A stretch of 64,000 bases of DNA. Source: Gigantopelta aegis (lineage: Eukaryota > Mollusca > Gastropoda > Neomphalida > Peltospiridae). The notes beneath the pieces are model-generated. The model had not been told where the DNA came from and searched no databases. It saw nothing but the letters and a program-made list of their open reading frames with translations. Below are positions 12,301 to 22,527 of the stretch, piece after piece. A program made the translations under genes and the position numbers. Numbering within the stretch: the stretch's first letter is position 1; each line of letters starts with the position of its first letter. Where the stretch lies: the NCBI RefSeq assembly GCF_016097555.1, contig NC_054704.1:94261828-94325827 (forward strand), read 5' to 3'.

Positions 12301-15229
12301 ATCATGCATTGAAACAAGCCGGGGGCTGGTAACCTGCATGTACATCAGGTTATCAGCCATTTATAATGCTTTGTGATTCATTCATATCATTGTCCTCATT
12401 GTACTCAAACACTGTGTGTAATTTATAATTAAACAGCACACAGTTTATCCACATTCAGATTTGTTTAACTTTTGTTTTTAAAACAAATTGGTGGAGAACA
12501 AAATGCTGTTCTGTGGTTATCTCTTGGTAACCTGAACGACTAACTGTTCTCAACTTACTTTGATGCCTGATCATCGGAACAACTCTGTTCAACCAGACCG
12601 GCCTCGGTGGCGTCGTGGTTAGGCCATCGGTCTACAGGCTGGTAGGTACTGGGTTCGGATCCCAGTTGAGGCATGGGATTTTTAATCCAGATACCGACTC
12701 CAAACCCTGAGTGAGTACTCCGCAAGGCTCAATGGGTAGGTGTAAACCACTTGCACCGACCAGTGTTCCATAACTGGTTCAACAAAGGCCATGGTTTGTG
12801 CTATCCTGCCTGTGGGAAGTGCAAATAAAAGATCCCTTGCTGTTAATCGGAAAGAGTAGCCCATGTAGTGGCGACAGCGGGTTTCCCCTCAAAATCTGTG
12901 TGGTCCTTAACCATATGTCTGATGCCATATAACCGTAAATAAAATATGTTGAGTGCGTCGTTAAATAAAAAACATTCCTTTCTTTCTTTCTGTTCAACCA
13001 GACACCTGAGGCAGGACATAGCCCAGTGGTAAAGTGTTCACTTGATGAACGGTCAGTCTAGGATCGATCCCTGTCGGTGGACTCATTGGGCAGGATAGTA
13101 CATACCATGACCTTTGCAGCACAACTGGTGTAGCAAAGGCCATGGTATGTACTATCCTGTCTTTGGGATGGTGCATATAAAGGATCTCTTGCTGCTAATC
13201 AAAAAGAGTAGCCCATGAAGTGGCGACAGCAGGTTTCCTCTCTCAATATCTGTGTGGTCCTTAACTATATGTCTGATATAACCTTAAATAAGATGTGTTG
13301 AGTGTGTTGTTAAGTAAAACATTTCCTTCCTTTTTAATGAGACACCTATTTATGTGATTCCTAAATATAGATGTTAGTACATGTATCTAAACTAAAACTT
13401 GTTAATTAAAAGTATCATATTTACATTAAACTGAATACATTCGATCCTGCTAAGCTAGCCACCTATATTAAAAGGTCATTTTTCTTTTCACCATTTAAAA
13501 TACTAGTATTATAAAGAAACCTGTATTAGTTGGTCACCTGTGTAAAGGGACCACATTGTAATACACGTACATGATTGTGTAATATATATATACATGTATG
13601 TGAGTGTATTTAAACCTTTATCACTGAACTGAAGATAATTTATTTCTTGTTTTAATATTTCAGCGAAGTCCATATTAACAATGACAAATATTGGACCGAA
13701 GATGCTGCCCAGCTCAGTGGAAAGTCTCATAGAATGGTGTTTATTGATAACCTTAGTCAAATATATAGTAACCTGTACGACAGTGCTTCAAGTTCATCTT
13801 AAATATCTACGATGTTTGATGTACAGTGCATGTGTAGTGCATGTGGCTGATAGCATTTGTTTTCCTGTGATCAAAGGGTAACTGTAATCATTGGTTATAT
13901 TTAGAAACAAATATACGCATTTTATCAAGCAGAAAGTTAATTATGATAACTCATTTATACATTCACACTTTGTTGAACATTGTAATTTTAATTATATATG
14001 GGGCCTTTTTATCTATTTATCAAATTAATCAAATAATTTTTTTTTTTTTTTTCCATAAGGCATTTATTTCGTGGTCACGCATAATACCACAAAGAAGTTA
14101 TTAATATGTAGTAAAGATTTTTTTTTTTTTTTCAATACTTTTTCTATCAAATATCACTTTTACATTAATTTGTCTGAAGATGGTGTTATCTTTTCTTTTT
14201 CAAATGTATATGTCTGACTAATGTAACAACACATCTTATCAGAACAATGAAAACCCACAACAGTTTGGATTATCATTTTACAGTGCTTTCACTCACTGTA
14301 AATCTACACAGTACACATCGGTCCCTGATTTTATTGCACTTCAACATTTCCGAGTTCTTTGTTTCTTTGTCATCAATCAGTAAATGGTTTCTTTTTTCTA
14401 TTATACATATATATTCTCAAATTCTGACTTCTACATATATTGCTTAATTTAGTAATTGAATTAAAATACATGTAATTCGTGATTGTCTAGTTAAAAATAT
14501 ATATCCTACTGTCATTGACATAGCTTTAATTGTGGCTGCATTCCCTGCAGTTCACATTTCAAAGATGATTTAGTGGTTTATGCTTTGCAAGTCAATGGTG
14601 ACTTTTTATATATATATACACATGTATATACATATATATATAGCCTTTATCCTACACACATTGTATACATGTAAGCGTAAAAATTCTTTGTTGTTTTAAA
14701 ATGTTAAATTGTAATTGTTGTTAAAATATAGAATTATATATAAACTTAGCAGATATATTGAATTATTTATTCTTATGCACCTTTGCAAAACAGTTAGTTA
14801 CTATAATCAAAAGTGTGGTTAAAATGTTCATGGACATTCAGTGATTGTTAATGTTTATTTGTTGAATTAATGCATTTAAATGCTGTGTCCTTTAGATAAA
14901 ATAGTTATGTTGTTATATGTACATATCCATACATCTTCTTTATAAATGAAAGATACAAATGACCCTAATATCTTTACAAGATGATAAAAACCCTTAGTGT
15001 CCTTTCCCTTAAATTTGGATACAGATCCATTTGCTAATTGTTTCACTTGCAAATTATTATTTATGATTATTAGTTGCAGTGTACAGGAATTGTTATACTG
15101 GTTAACCATTTTTATTTCTAGTTTTATAATACTGCTTTCAAAAAGAAACCTTCAATAACAGACCAGCGAAAACAACTTCCAGTGGCTCAGGGTTACAACA
15201 TTCATTCATTCGGGACAGATAATCTGTAA
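396..15229 (+). CDS. Unknown gene, 3' part (5-6 exons), Ser/Arg/Tyr-rich tail
   Basis: Exons read with GT-AG borders and consistent phases: 396-460, 2083-2155, 4355-4572, 6626-6711, 13664-13736 or -13802, and probably 15121-15229. The gene continues upstream of the window: exon 396 opens with the last two bases of a codon. The translation is rich in Ser, Arg, Tyr and Asp. Short segments are SYSDYDYTDYPSLRHRYLL, VYRDPYDDPLPVYRSKYLL followed by five Asp, RRRNDIMPVRPRSVSPFLYR, and FLPRRSPYSYTRDSLDDLER. The two 'YLL' segments look like diverged copies of each other. There is no membrane segment, no cysteine pattern and no catalytic motif, so this is probably a disordered tail. Two ends are possible. 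Exon 5 read through stops at TAA 13800-13802, after ...YDSASSSS. Alternatively a weak donor GTGTTT at 13737 joins in phase 0 to exon 15121-15229, ending ...HSFGTDNL. I do not recognise the protein. The exon chain is well supported; the last exon less so. Confidence 0.6.
545..850 (+). mobile_element. SINE family A copy with target-site duplication
   Basis: This is a near full-length tRNA-derived SINE. The head reads 'GCCCAGTGGTAAAG', the body has 'GGTGCATATAAAAGATC', and the tail has 'CTAGTGGTGTCGTTAAGC'. Flanks 532-544 and 851-863 match over 13 bp with one mismatch (TAATACCAT, C or G, ATG), as expected for a target-site duplication. It lies in an intron of the upstream gene. Confidence 0.85.
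864..2082. other. AT-rich intron, no recognisable element
   Basis: This stretch is AT-rich with short TATA runs. It ends at the acceptor of the exon starting at 2083. No gene or repeat family was recognised. Confidence 0.4.
2449..2672 (+). mobile_element. SINE family A, diverged, 3' truncated
   Basis: The head 'AGCTCAGTGGTAAAACACTC' is followed by a B-box-like stretch, GGTCTAGGATCGAT, which is locally duplicated (about 2503-2538). The body 'ATATAAAAGATCTGTTGCTG' then breaks off after an A-run near 2670. The typical tail is missing. Confidence 0.75.
3617..3958 (-). CDS. Orphan coding-like ORF, possible transposon-derived fragment
   Basis: This is a 113-codon open frame on the minus strand inside an intron of the upstream gene. 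Its composition is more balanced than that of its AT-rich surroundings. It contains segments such as ILPPGVRFEASCTADVNDHD and NTFDILMASQNQRDYV. The 'FDILMASQ' segment resembles motifs I associate loosely with transposon-derived proteins in invertebrates, but I cannot name a family. There is no promoter or polyA evidence. It may be a decayed piece of a mobile element or an unspliced exon of a nested gene. Confidence that it is expressed is low. Confidence 0.25.
   Translation of the reverse strand: MIFKSISNKTTFSKLFSCILPPGVRFEASCTADVNDHDIVLDDSNVTVGQLAERFCIKYINFSSTTDEHHDIPPVTHVKNTFDILMASQNQRDYVIIDSNILSGARNTELSRI
4596..4815 (+). mobile_element. SINE family A, 5' truncated
   Basis: The copy starts in the body ('AGGTGCACCACAACTGGATA') and has the full tail 'GCTCTAGTGGTGTCGTTAAA'. 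It begins only about 25 bp after the splice donor at 4573. Confidence 0.8.
4820..5157. other. AT-rich intron, no recognisable element
   Basis: This lies between the SINE ending near 4815 and the DNA transposon starting at 5160. I see no gene or recognised repeat in it. Confidence 0.35.
5160..5962. mobile_element. TA-flanked DNA transposon with ~29-bp terminal inverted repeats (non-autonomous)
   Basis: The left end begins CCGTATTTTCCCGTGTATTA. The right end is its inverted copy, with one mismatch over about 27 bp. Both sides are flanked by TA (5158-5159 and 5963-5964). The subterminal motif TGCGCATTATA recurs near both ends. The TA duplication fits the Tc1/mariner/pogo superfamily in general; I cannot name a family. 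The longest internal open frame is about 60-65 codons, so no transposase survives. It sits in an intron of the upstream gene. Confidence 0.8.
6180..6405 (-). mobile_element. tRNA-derived SINE-like copy (minus strand)
   Basis: The reverse complement starts near 6405 with 'GATGGTGTAGTGGTCAAG', which fits a Pol III A box (TGGTGTAGTGG). It continues into a non-tRNA body. The B box is degenerate and no clear target-site duplication was found. Confidence 0.45.
7030..7232 (+). mobile_element. SINE family A, 5' truncated and internally deleted
   Basis: It starts at 'CGACTGGTAAATCAAAGG', has short internal deletions in the body, and ends with 'TAGTGGTGTCGTTAAACAAA'. Confidence 0.75.
7233..8554. other. 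Intron sequence, no recognisable gene
   Basis: This is AT-rich to mixed sequence in the long intron 6712-13663. Around 8010-8300 it is more GC-balanced, like the ends of other dispersed elements here, but I could not define borders or inverted repeats. Confidence 0.3.
8555..8657 (+). mobile_element. SINE family A fragment
   Basis: Only the middle of the body is left, with 'GATATCCTGTCTGTGGGATA' and 'GATCCCTTGCTA', ending near 'GAGGGTTTCC'. Confidence 0.6.
8702..9310. repeat. Possible TTAA-ended element remnant
   Basis: It opens with TTAAAGGTAGAGTAAACTC and carries 'GGCAGCCATTTTGTTTC'. Opposite-strand sequence ending near 10640 begins TTAAAGGAAGGGACAATT and carries 'GCAGCCATTTTGTATC'. The similarity suggests related MITE-like ends, but the right border is not clear. 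Confidence 0.35.
9430..10110 (+). mobile_element. 5'-truncated non-LTR retrotransposon (LINE) remnant
   Basis: The open frame 9488-9934 (148 codons) has the look of the region after a LINE reverse transcriptase. A Cys/His cluster C-R-L-C-N, then EDEYHFVLVCPFFSNIRDKY, matches the zf-RVT-type C-terminus seen in invertebrate LINEs. The frame is open a little upstream of the ATG (about 9445) but meets a stop just before that, so the reverse transcriptase core is missing. An AT-rich 3' region with AATAAA at about 10100 follows. It is a dead insertion in the intron of the upstream gene, not a host gene. Confidence 0.7.
10425..10645. repeat. Possible TTAA-ended repeat end
   Basis: The block contains 'CAAAATGGCTGCGCC' and a TATATATAATAG run, and ends '...CCCTTCCTTTAA'. 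Read in reverse it starts TTAAAGGAAGGGAC, resembling the end at 8702. Which ends belong together is not resolved. Confidence 0.3.
10747..10934 (+). mobile_element. Rearranged SINE relics ending in a 17-C tract
   Basis: A family A piece ('AAAATTACCAAATGTTAGAC') is joined at about 10810 to an opposite-orientation tail ('TTTTATTTAACAATGCACTC'). A further tail piece ends at the C-run 10918-10934. Confidence 0.5.
10935..12583. other. Intron sequence, no recognisable gene
   Basis: This is AT-rich sequence. The part 11760-11830 has 'TGCCTGAATTTGAGG' and a G-rich stretch. A similar motif, in opposite orientation, occurs at 20160-20300, so this is probably a dispersed repeat of unknown type. No coding exon was found. 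Confidence 0.3.
12599..12988 (+). mobile_element. SINE family B, full length with 15-bp target-site duplication
   Basis: The tRNA-like head reads GGCCTCGGTGGCGTCGTGGT, and the B-box-like stretch reads GGGTTCGGATCCC. The body shares 'GATCCCTTGCTG' with family A. The tail has 'GGCGACAGCGGGTTTCC' and 'GAGTGCGTCGTTAAATAAA'. The 15-bp duplication TCTGTTCAACCAGAC is at 12584-12598 and 12989-13003. The head and body are nearly identical to the copy at 53207. Confidence 0.9.
13004..13339 (+). mobile_element. SINE with family A head and family B tail
   Basis: The head 'GCAGGACATAGCCCAGTGGT' is followed by a partly duplicated body. The B-type tail has 'AGTAGCCCATGAAGTGGCGA' and 'GTTGAGTGTGTTGTTAAG'. 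An 8-bp repeat AGACACCT at 13000-13007 and 13340-13347 may be its target-site duplication. It begins directly at the end of the neighbouring SINE. Confidence 0.8.
13803..15120. other. AT-rich intron or 3' UTR of the upstream gene
   Basis: If the transcript stops at 13802 this is 3' UTR. If exon 15121-15229 is used it is intron. It holds T-runs near 14038-14052 and 14119-14133, and a TATA microsatellite near 14605-14642. Confidence 0.35.
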
Positions 15230-16051
15230 ATCCTTGTAGCTCTTTAATTATTCTCTATTACTGTATCTGATAACTGTAGATAAACAAACTTTGTAAGTGA
15301 AAATTATTACCAAATATGAAGGAAATCCATCATAGTCATTTTGAACAGCAATTATCACGAAGAATTATAGACATTCATGTACATGTAGGTCAATATAAAT
15401 GTTATTAAAACAGTAATTTACATAAATATTTGTAATATACATGTACTAAGGTGTATTTTAAAACTGACTGGATTTCATGTATTACAAAGTATAACATAAA
15501 TTAAATTTATTATCTAGTGCATATGGTTGATAATATCTTTGTCCCCCAGGTGCCAGTAAGACGTCAAACACTGTCGTCATATTGGAACATGTATGTTGTC
15601 TTGTTCCATGCGGTATAATAATTACACTGGGCCACATTGTTTTAAACTGGATGGTTGGTGACAAATGGGATACTAAATTGATAGAAGCTATCCTGAGTTT
15701 GGTGATTGTCATTGTAACTTGCTTTTGACTAAGTTCATCATTGTGACTTGCTTTCGACTAAGTGAGGCAGTTTAACCACTCAAATTGCATATTAAAAGTG
15801 ATTTTCCTGTCTGTGTATTCAATAATCTTTTTATCATCCTAATGTTTGCAGTAGCCCAGACTGAATTTTAACTCCCCCAAATTTCATATGAAAAACAAAA
15901 TGCTGAAGTACAAAAGAAACAAGTATTTTAATTTATTACATAGTCATGAAATATATAGAAACCATAAAAGTGATCTTTGGTGAAGTGTCATATTTTCACA
16001 GTACAGTAAAAATATATAAATTGGTTTTTTGGTTTGATCATTACAAAGCTT
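15230..16051. other. 3' flank of the upstream gene
   Basis: This is AT-rich sequence with no strong coding signal. No convincing AATAAA lies close behind 15229, so the transcript end is not fixed. Confidence 0.3.
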
Positions 16052-16181
16052 CAGGGCCCGTGCTCATAGACTTTAATAAAGTCCAGACTTTAACGTAATG
16101 CTATTTGAATGGCGTTGCCATGATGTTAAAGTCTGGACTTGATTAAAGTCTACACTTTAAGGTTTATACGCACGGGGCCTG
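16052..16181. mobile_element. Foldback (MITE-like) element, copy 1
   Basis: This 130-bp near-palindrome starts CAGGGCCCGTGC and ends GCACGGGGCCTG. Inner arms 'TAAAGTCCAGACTTTAAC' and 'GTTAAAGTCTGGACTT' pair with each other. A diverged copy lies at 27321-27475. No clear target-site duplication was found. Confidence 0.65.
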
Positions 16182-16287
16182 ATCATATTGGAACAAAACC
16201 TAATGTGCTTTAAACAATTGTACTTATAAAAAAATTGATATTAAGTGCAATGATGGTAAAATATCTAAAACTGATTGTGTACAGGAG

Positions 16288-16412
16288 TTAGTTTGTTTTG
16301 TTTAATGACACCACTAGAGCACATTGATTTATTAATCATTGGCTATTGGATGTCAAACATTTGGTAATCATGACATAGTATTAGAGAGGAAACTCGCTAC
16401 ATTATTGTTAAA
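16288..16412 (-). mobile_element. SINE family A fragment (minus strand)
   Basis: The tail end comes first: 'TTTGTTTTGTTTAATGACAC', then 'CACTAGAGCACATTGATTTA'. It breaks off in the body near 'CGCTACATTATTG'. Confidence 0.75.
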
Positions 16413-16828
16413 ATGGGTCTAAGATGTTCACAAGACATTGATAATTTTAATAGATACAAAAACTAATGGGATTTAAATCGAATTATAATATTTTAATAAA
16501 TGTTTTGAAATTAAATTAATATGTGTGTTTCTTTTGTTGTTTAGTATATATTAGGAAATAAACTGAAGTTTAAACAACAAGAAACCGAAAGATTATACAC
16601 CTTGAATACACATATATTGTTATTCTGAAAAGAAAGAAAGAAAGAAAGAAGTATTTAATAATAATGTCAGTAATTAACAGTATGTTAGTTAGGAATCTTT
16701 TACCAATGATAGCACAATCGGAATAGTCTTGTTAATACTGATTTCTATCAAGCTTATTAAAATTATTTTACTCTATGTCAACTTGTTAAAAAAATTAAAA
16801 TTGTTCAGTATATTATGAATTTAATTTA

Positions 16829-17147
16829 GGGGCAGGACGTAACCCAGTGGTAAAGCGCTCTTATGATGTGCGGTCGATTTGGGATCAATCCCCGTAGGTG
16901 GGCCCATTGGGCTACTTCTTGTTCCAGCCAATGCACCACAACTAATATATCAAAGGCTGTGGTATGTGCTATCCTGTCTTTAGGATTGTGCATATTAAAG
17001 ATCTCTTGCTACTAATGGAAAAATGTAGTGGGTTTCTTCTCTAAGATTATATGTCAAAATTACCATATGTTTGACATCCAATAGCTGATGATTAATAAAT
17101 CAATGTGCTCTAGTGGTGTTGTTAAACAAAACAAACTTTTAAAACTT
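16829..17147 (+). mobile_element. SINE family A, full length with 15-bp target-site duplication
   Basis: This is one of the most complete family A copies in the window. The head is GGGGCAGGACGTAACCCAGT, the B-box-like region is 'GGGATCAATCCCC', and the tail 'TAGTGGTGTTGTTAAACAAA' is present. It is flanked by TATGAATTTAATTTA (16814-16828) and TATGAATCTAATTTA (17148-17162), which differ at one base. Confidence 0.9.
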
Positions 17148-17162
17148 TATGAATCTAATTTA

Positions 17163-19910
17163 TGTGTTTTTAGGAATGCACCATCTTACATCAGCTTTTG
17201 CTGGTTACAATTACCCACCAATTTGATATATTCTCATCCTTTTGTGTGTTAGGAATACTGATTGACAGAAACAATATTATGTTACACTAAACATACCTAA
17301 TTGAACCATTTCAACTCCAAGTCAGTGGCCTCATTGCATACCAGATTAATATTTGTTTTAATGCGTACAATATTCTGAATTCTCAAACACCTTCAGCTGC
17401 AGTGCTGATAATGAGAGGTCATGAAACTGTTTGATATCAGTATGTGATGATCTAGCATAATTATGGATTGCTTGATAATGGTGTTATCAGATGGACATGA
17501 TGGCTTATGGTGTCACCAATCTATGTTATATTTAAAAGTGTCATCATTTGTCAGAACATTAAAATGTGGTGTTTATGTTTTTTCACTGAATGGAAAATTA
17601 CAATTTTCAATATTAACAGTACTGTGTTAACAATAACAACATAATATTTGTCTTCAAATCATATGCACTCAGTCTTATAGGGCATATTTCAACCATTTAA
17701 TACTTGTATATTATCTCTATATTTTGTATGATTGATTTTTAAATTTTATTTTGTATAGACATACATTTTGTTCTGCTTCTCATAATCGTTATATACATGT
17801 AATTGTATAGCATATATAACACTGAGTTTGTGCATGACATGCTCATGATTCTGAACACTAAACTATTGTGAACATCAAATGATAAGAATTCTAAACAAAG
17901 GGTAAATTTGAAGTGGCTGTATGAATCTGAACCTGAACCAACAAAATATCATCTTGAGAATGAACTGACAAATTCAGTAAATAGAGTTTATATTTGCTTG
18001 TTTATTTTGCTACCTAATCTGCAAATGTCATACATACGAACACAATGTCCCAGTGATTGTTAATAATTAATCTTTGCTCAATAAAATACATGTAGTTCCT
18101 TCATTTGAAAACAAACAAAATTCTTCATTCTGATTATTTTGCTTACAGTGGTGTAAAAGGATTTGTTTCTGCCATATTGGAAGTCAACAAATGATGGCCA
18201 AATTGTAATTTTAATTTGAACATCAGTACAGTATGACTATGTTTGTCTATGTATTTATATGCATTATTTATTAGCCCTGCTTGCTATTTCAGTATATGCT
18301 AAAGATCTGATGCTGATTTTAAAAACAGTCATTTGTTCATTATTGTCTAAAGTGCTCACAATTTGGCAATTTTTCAGGCATCACGAAACCATCCAGATTT
18401 ATTATTACTGCCCATTTTCTTAGCTATATTCATTGTAGAGTATGAGCCTTGAATGACTAGTTTTATTATTTGAGTTTCGCCACACTGTCTACTGGTGGTC
18501 TTGTCCTTGTTAATTCATCTATGCCCCTGTCTCACGTGTTTTGAAGGTATTTCACGACAAAACAATTTGAGCACCATTTCTATAAATACATAGTTCTTTG
18601 CTTGAAATATTTTTGTGTGCACACCCATGTATGCTTTTTAACATCCCTTTATGAAAGCTGTAGATGTTATACATTAGGAGTCTCCTACAGACAGGGTGGG
18701 AACATATCATGTCTTGACAGTAAGTCATGGCTGCATACCCTAACAACTCATAACTTGTTTTGAACTCAGTTTGTACAGAGATACAGTATTGAATATGCTA
18801 ATGGAAGATTCATATGTGTTATGGTTTATATTACACACTTTTTTTCTTTTTTTTCAGAAGAAAGACATTCCTTTTGAAGACAAAATGTCTTTAATTGGAA
18901 TGTACTTAATGATATAGTATGAGATGAATGTATAACATCTAAAAGACTTCCTAATCTGCTACACCATCCAAACTATCATGTTTTATCAATCCCATGTTCA
19001 TGTCAGCATGGGGCTACATGAGTGGCCATTACATACCATACCATTCATCTTAAAATGAGTCCTTCCAAAACCTGTTGAACAAACAAGAGCTAGTTAGATA
19101 CAATTTTGAACTAACGTTTTTTTTATAGATAAATGGTATCTAATAAACACATGTAGTATTCTCTTGTTTATGTATTCTCGAAAACCAGGTTTAAAACAAA
19201 TTTAAATATCTTGTTCAACTTAAATGTTCTTCATGTGCTTACTCTTGCATTTAAATTACCAGTCATAAATAGTTTACAATTGTTTCAGTAATGTTAATTT
19301 CATTGGAGCGTTTGGCTTTGAAGTCTAGGTTAACACTATAGATCAGATGCATTTTAATCAACCTTCAACATGTAGGATATCGACATGTGATATTAACTAT
19401 TTCATACAGCGTGTATCAATGGGTGTGTCACAATGTGCAATAATGCACCGTTGTTTTGACAAAAATTTATGAATGTGTAACATGATTACTAACACTGAAA
19501 AAAAAAAATGTTTGCTGTTGGGTGTCCAATATTTTCACAAATCTAATCATGTATCTACCAAGTGTCGGCGGCATGTTTGTACATTTATTCCATTGTTTTT
19601 GACCTGATGTAGATGTGTTTTCCCTTTTCGGATTGTGGAGTTTGTACTTTATTCTAAAATTATTTTGTATATTAATTTTGTTTATTATATTGGTAGTCAA
19701 ATACTTATCTGTGATATGTTTTACTTACTCTTGTTTTAGAATATATATCTATTGTCTTATAAATAATATGTTCTAATTTATTTTCTATAAAAAGTGTATA
19801 TCTTAAAGTGTTTTGGCTTTCTTGTGTCTTAGATAATATTTATGTATGTGCCCAAGTTATTTGCAACTGCTAGTTTTGAAGGAGACACATGTATGTGCCA
19901 TTCCAAGTGC
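17163..19910. other. AT-rich intergenic sequence, nothing recognised
   Basis: I see no exon chain, repeat family or long open frame in this 2.7-kb stretch. The short minus-strand frames near 18552-18746 and 19467-19700 look like chance. Confidence 0.35.
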
Positions 19911-19911
19911 A

Positions 19912-20160
19912 CTACCATAGTCGCAAGTGCCACCAGAAGAAGTGCACTACCACAGTCGCAAGTGCCACCAGAAGAAGTGCACTACCATAGTCGCAAGTGC
20001 CACCAGAAGAAGTGCACTACCACGGTCGCAAGTGCCACCAGAAGAAGTGCACGACCACAGTCGTAAGTGCCACCAGAAGAAGTGCACGACCACAGTCGCA
20101 AGTGCCACCAGAAGAAGTGCACGACCACAGTCGCAAGTGCCACCAGAAGAAGTGCACGAG
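19912..20160. repeat. 35-bp minisatellite, about 7 copies
   Basis: The unit contains AGTGCCACCAGAAGAAGTGC followed by AC(T/G)ACCACAGTCGCA. The copies are nearly identical, differing mainly at ACTACC versus ACGACC and CATAG, CACAG or CACGG, so the expansion is recent. Because 35 is not a multiple of 3, the same unit is read in three frames and stays open in all of them, giving long apparent ORFs on both strands. Confidence 0.9.
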
Positions 20161-21010
20161 TGGGGGGATCCTCAAATTCGGGCAAAATGAGCTAGCCTAA
20201 AACATTTTCACCATGTATTTGCCTCACTATATACCTGTTTAGCAATAATGCTAATGTAAATATTGTTATATAAATTCGGGCAAAAATCCGCCAGTCCCGT
20301 CTCCCCCTCCCTTACAATCTTGGGAGTCCACACGCCCCTAAGTGCCATAAACTATGTATTCATTATAAATTTTAAAAATAATAAATGACCGTTCACACTG
20401 CACTCTGCAGACCACTTTTGTTTTACACCATTGTTATTCGGGATATCCGATAACAGTGGTTGCCATTTAAAAAAAAACAATGTGCGCTCTTGACCACGCC
20501 ATCATTTTGAGAAGTTAAATAAGTTCATTTTTGATGATGTGCAAACAAAAATAGGACCAGGGCACTAGTTCGCGATTTGTTTTGATAAAATGTGTTCATT
20601 CAGGATATTGTAAGGAGGGGGCTCCGCTTGAAAAAAATGGAGCACCTATCGTTAAATACATACGTAACCTTCCTCAGAAACAACCAGCCTACCCACATTG
20701 GCTTTTTTCTTTGTTTTTCCTTTTGTTTTCTTTTTTCTTTCATATTATTTGGTATATAATATTTCCTTTCACTGGTTATCCTTGACTGTATACATGTAGT
20801 TTATATTTACAGCTATGTAATATAGGTCTCCATGTATATTGAATGTATATAGAAGAGGGCCTCGTAAGTCGTCAAACTTGTGCCCGATTCTTTTGTTCTT
20901 TGTACAATAATATATGTTTTCAATCAACCCACGTAGTGCACTTCCCCAAATAAAATGAACATATTAATATTCATATTATGCATCCGTTAAACACTGGATT
21001 GCAGGAACTG

Positions 21011-21012
<2 letters not shown>
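20161..21012 (+). repeat. Intergenic, with a possible LINE 3' tail near 20800-20930
   Basis: The end 'GTCGTCAAACTTGTGCCCGA' then 'TTTTGTTCTTTGTACAATAA' resembles 26690-26757 ('GTATAACTTGTGCCTAATCA', 'TTTGTTCTTTTAAAAAACAA'). Shared 3' ends with an A-rich AATAAA-like stretch fit LINE 3' tails. Sequence 20160-20300 carries a G/C-rich dispersed motif shared in inverted form with 11760-11830. Confidence 0.35.

Positions 21013-21050
<38 letters not shown>
21013..21050. repeat. (GT)n microsatellite
   Basis: This is an uninterrupted GT run of about 18 units. Confidence 0.9.
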
Positions 21051-21051
<1 letters not shown>

Positions 21052-22225
21052 GCGCCACCCTTTTCTGGACCCGTGCCTGTAAACTGTTGTCGTGTTCAGT
21101 TTTAACAATATGACATTGTAATGGTGTTTATACAAAATACGTAGTTCAAATGACCTGTATGATATTATTTCTACAATATTGATTGACAGTTGCTTACAAA
21201 ATATTTATGTTACTGAGCCTCAGCTATTTGTGTTATCTGTCCAAAATGGGGGTTAATGACCAGTGAGATAAAAGTCCGTTTAAGTGGCCTTACACCTCAG
21301 ATCCGCAGTACTCGGATGTGGGTGGGGGCTGTACCCCCCCCCCCCCCCCCATCCCACTTGAGACCCCAATTTTGTGTCCTATATATAAAAACATAAGTAA
21401 CCTTTAAAACAGCTGATAACTGTCATCGAAAACGTTGCTATAGGCTTTCTGTTTTCCAAATACTGATAAATGTTTGTTGTCCAGAGTAACAAAATCACCG
21501 GTGGCACCTCCCCTACCCTCTACAGATATCTTTCATACGGGTCTGCACCTTCCACCTGAGCTGTGGGCACGCTCTGGGTCGAATCCGTTCTGAGACCTTC
21601 CATTAGTACTGCGCTAAATTTCATTGTTGGTCAATTACTCGGTAGCTTCCATTTTATCTCGTCTTCGGAAATACTATAGCCATCTGTACCTGTTTCCGTT
21701 AGTCTTAAACTGTGCTTGCTTCTGTTTATTTGAGGATAAGATCATTTGTCACGATGGTCTACATAAATTATGATTGCATAATATTTTATAAGTGTTATCT
21801 TATCTATTTTATATATCAGTCCCCCAAAAACATTGTTTTTCTAGATTGTTGTTTTCCTTAAGTCCTTAAAATGATTGCTGGGGTGGGGCGGGGGACGAAG
21901 TCTACCGCTCGCCTGATGCCGAGGACAATATTTCAAAATCTTGGGTAACCGGAAGTCGGTTCACGTGAATTTTACTTGGTTACGTGAATATAGTTCTCAT
22001 AACTGATGAGTTAGATCAAATCCTAAAACACTTGCACTACAGTTCTGTGCTACATTTCAAAGGTATTTAAAAACATGAATTGATTTTCACTTTCATCACC
22101 GATATATGATACTTTTAATGTTAAAATATAATTGTTCACCACGTAACCGATCAGCGGTTCTCGTGATTTTAAAGTTGCATAACCAACATGCGAACAGAAC
22201 AACGGTTATCGTGAAATATTGTGCC
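21051..22225. other. Intergenic, with a 17-C tract at 21334-21350
   Basis: 'GGACCCGTGCCTGTAAAC' near 21069 resembles one end of the foldback element at 16052 but lacks the partner arm. The C-run lies in a GC-richer patch. No gene was recognised. Confidence 0.35.
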
Positions 22226-22490
22226 CTGCTGATGGGCGGTTGGTCCAGGATCGATCACCGTCGGCGTATCCAGAAAATCCATTTAGGGTTACGCAATGGT
22301 ATGTGGCCGAAGGCCACAAACGTTAACGAAGTAATTTTACAACGTAAAAATTGGAAAAAATAAAATTAAAATATAACTGGGACCCATTGAGCTATTACTA
22401 GTTACAGCTAGTTCACCACGACTGTTATATCAAAGGCCGTGGCATGTGCTTTATATTCTGCCTGTGGGATGGTGCATATAAAACAGTTGG
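22226..22490 (+). mobile_element. SINE family A split by a ~110-bp insertion
   Basis: Head sequence 'GGTCCAGGATCGATCACCGT' at about 22239-22262 is separated from the body ('GACCCATTGAGCTATTAC', from about 22380) by 110-120 bp of unrelated AT-rich sequence. The body runs to 'GATGGTGCATATAAAA'. A 14-C tract follows at 22514-22527. Confidence 0.6.
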
Positions 22491-22527
22491 GGAGCAGTTA
22501 TCTTTTAACCCCTCCCCCCCCCCCCCC

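Noticed and set aside
12599..12680. tRNA-like sequences with A and B boxes (several sites)
   Set aside because: They are heads of SINEs followed by a SINE body and tail with target-site duplications. No cloverleaf with a paired acceptor stem was evident.
19842..20200. Overlapping ORFs on both strands encoding a repetitive Lys/Arg/His-rich protein
   Set aside because: They are the three-frame reading of a 35-bp minisatellite. No start context, splice sites or neighbouring exons support a gene.
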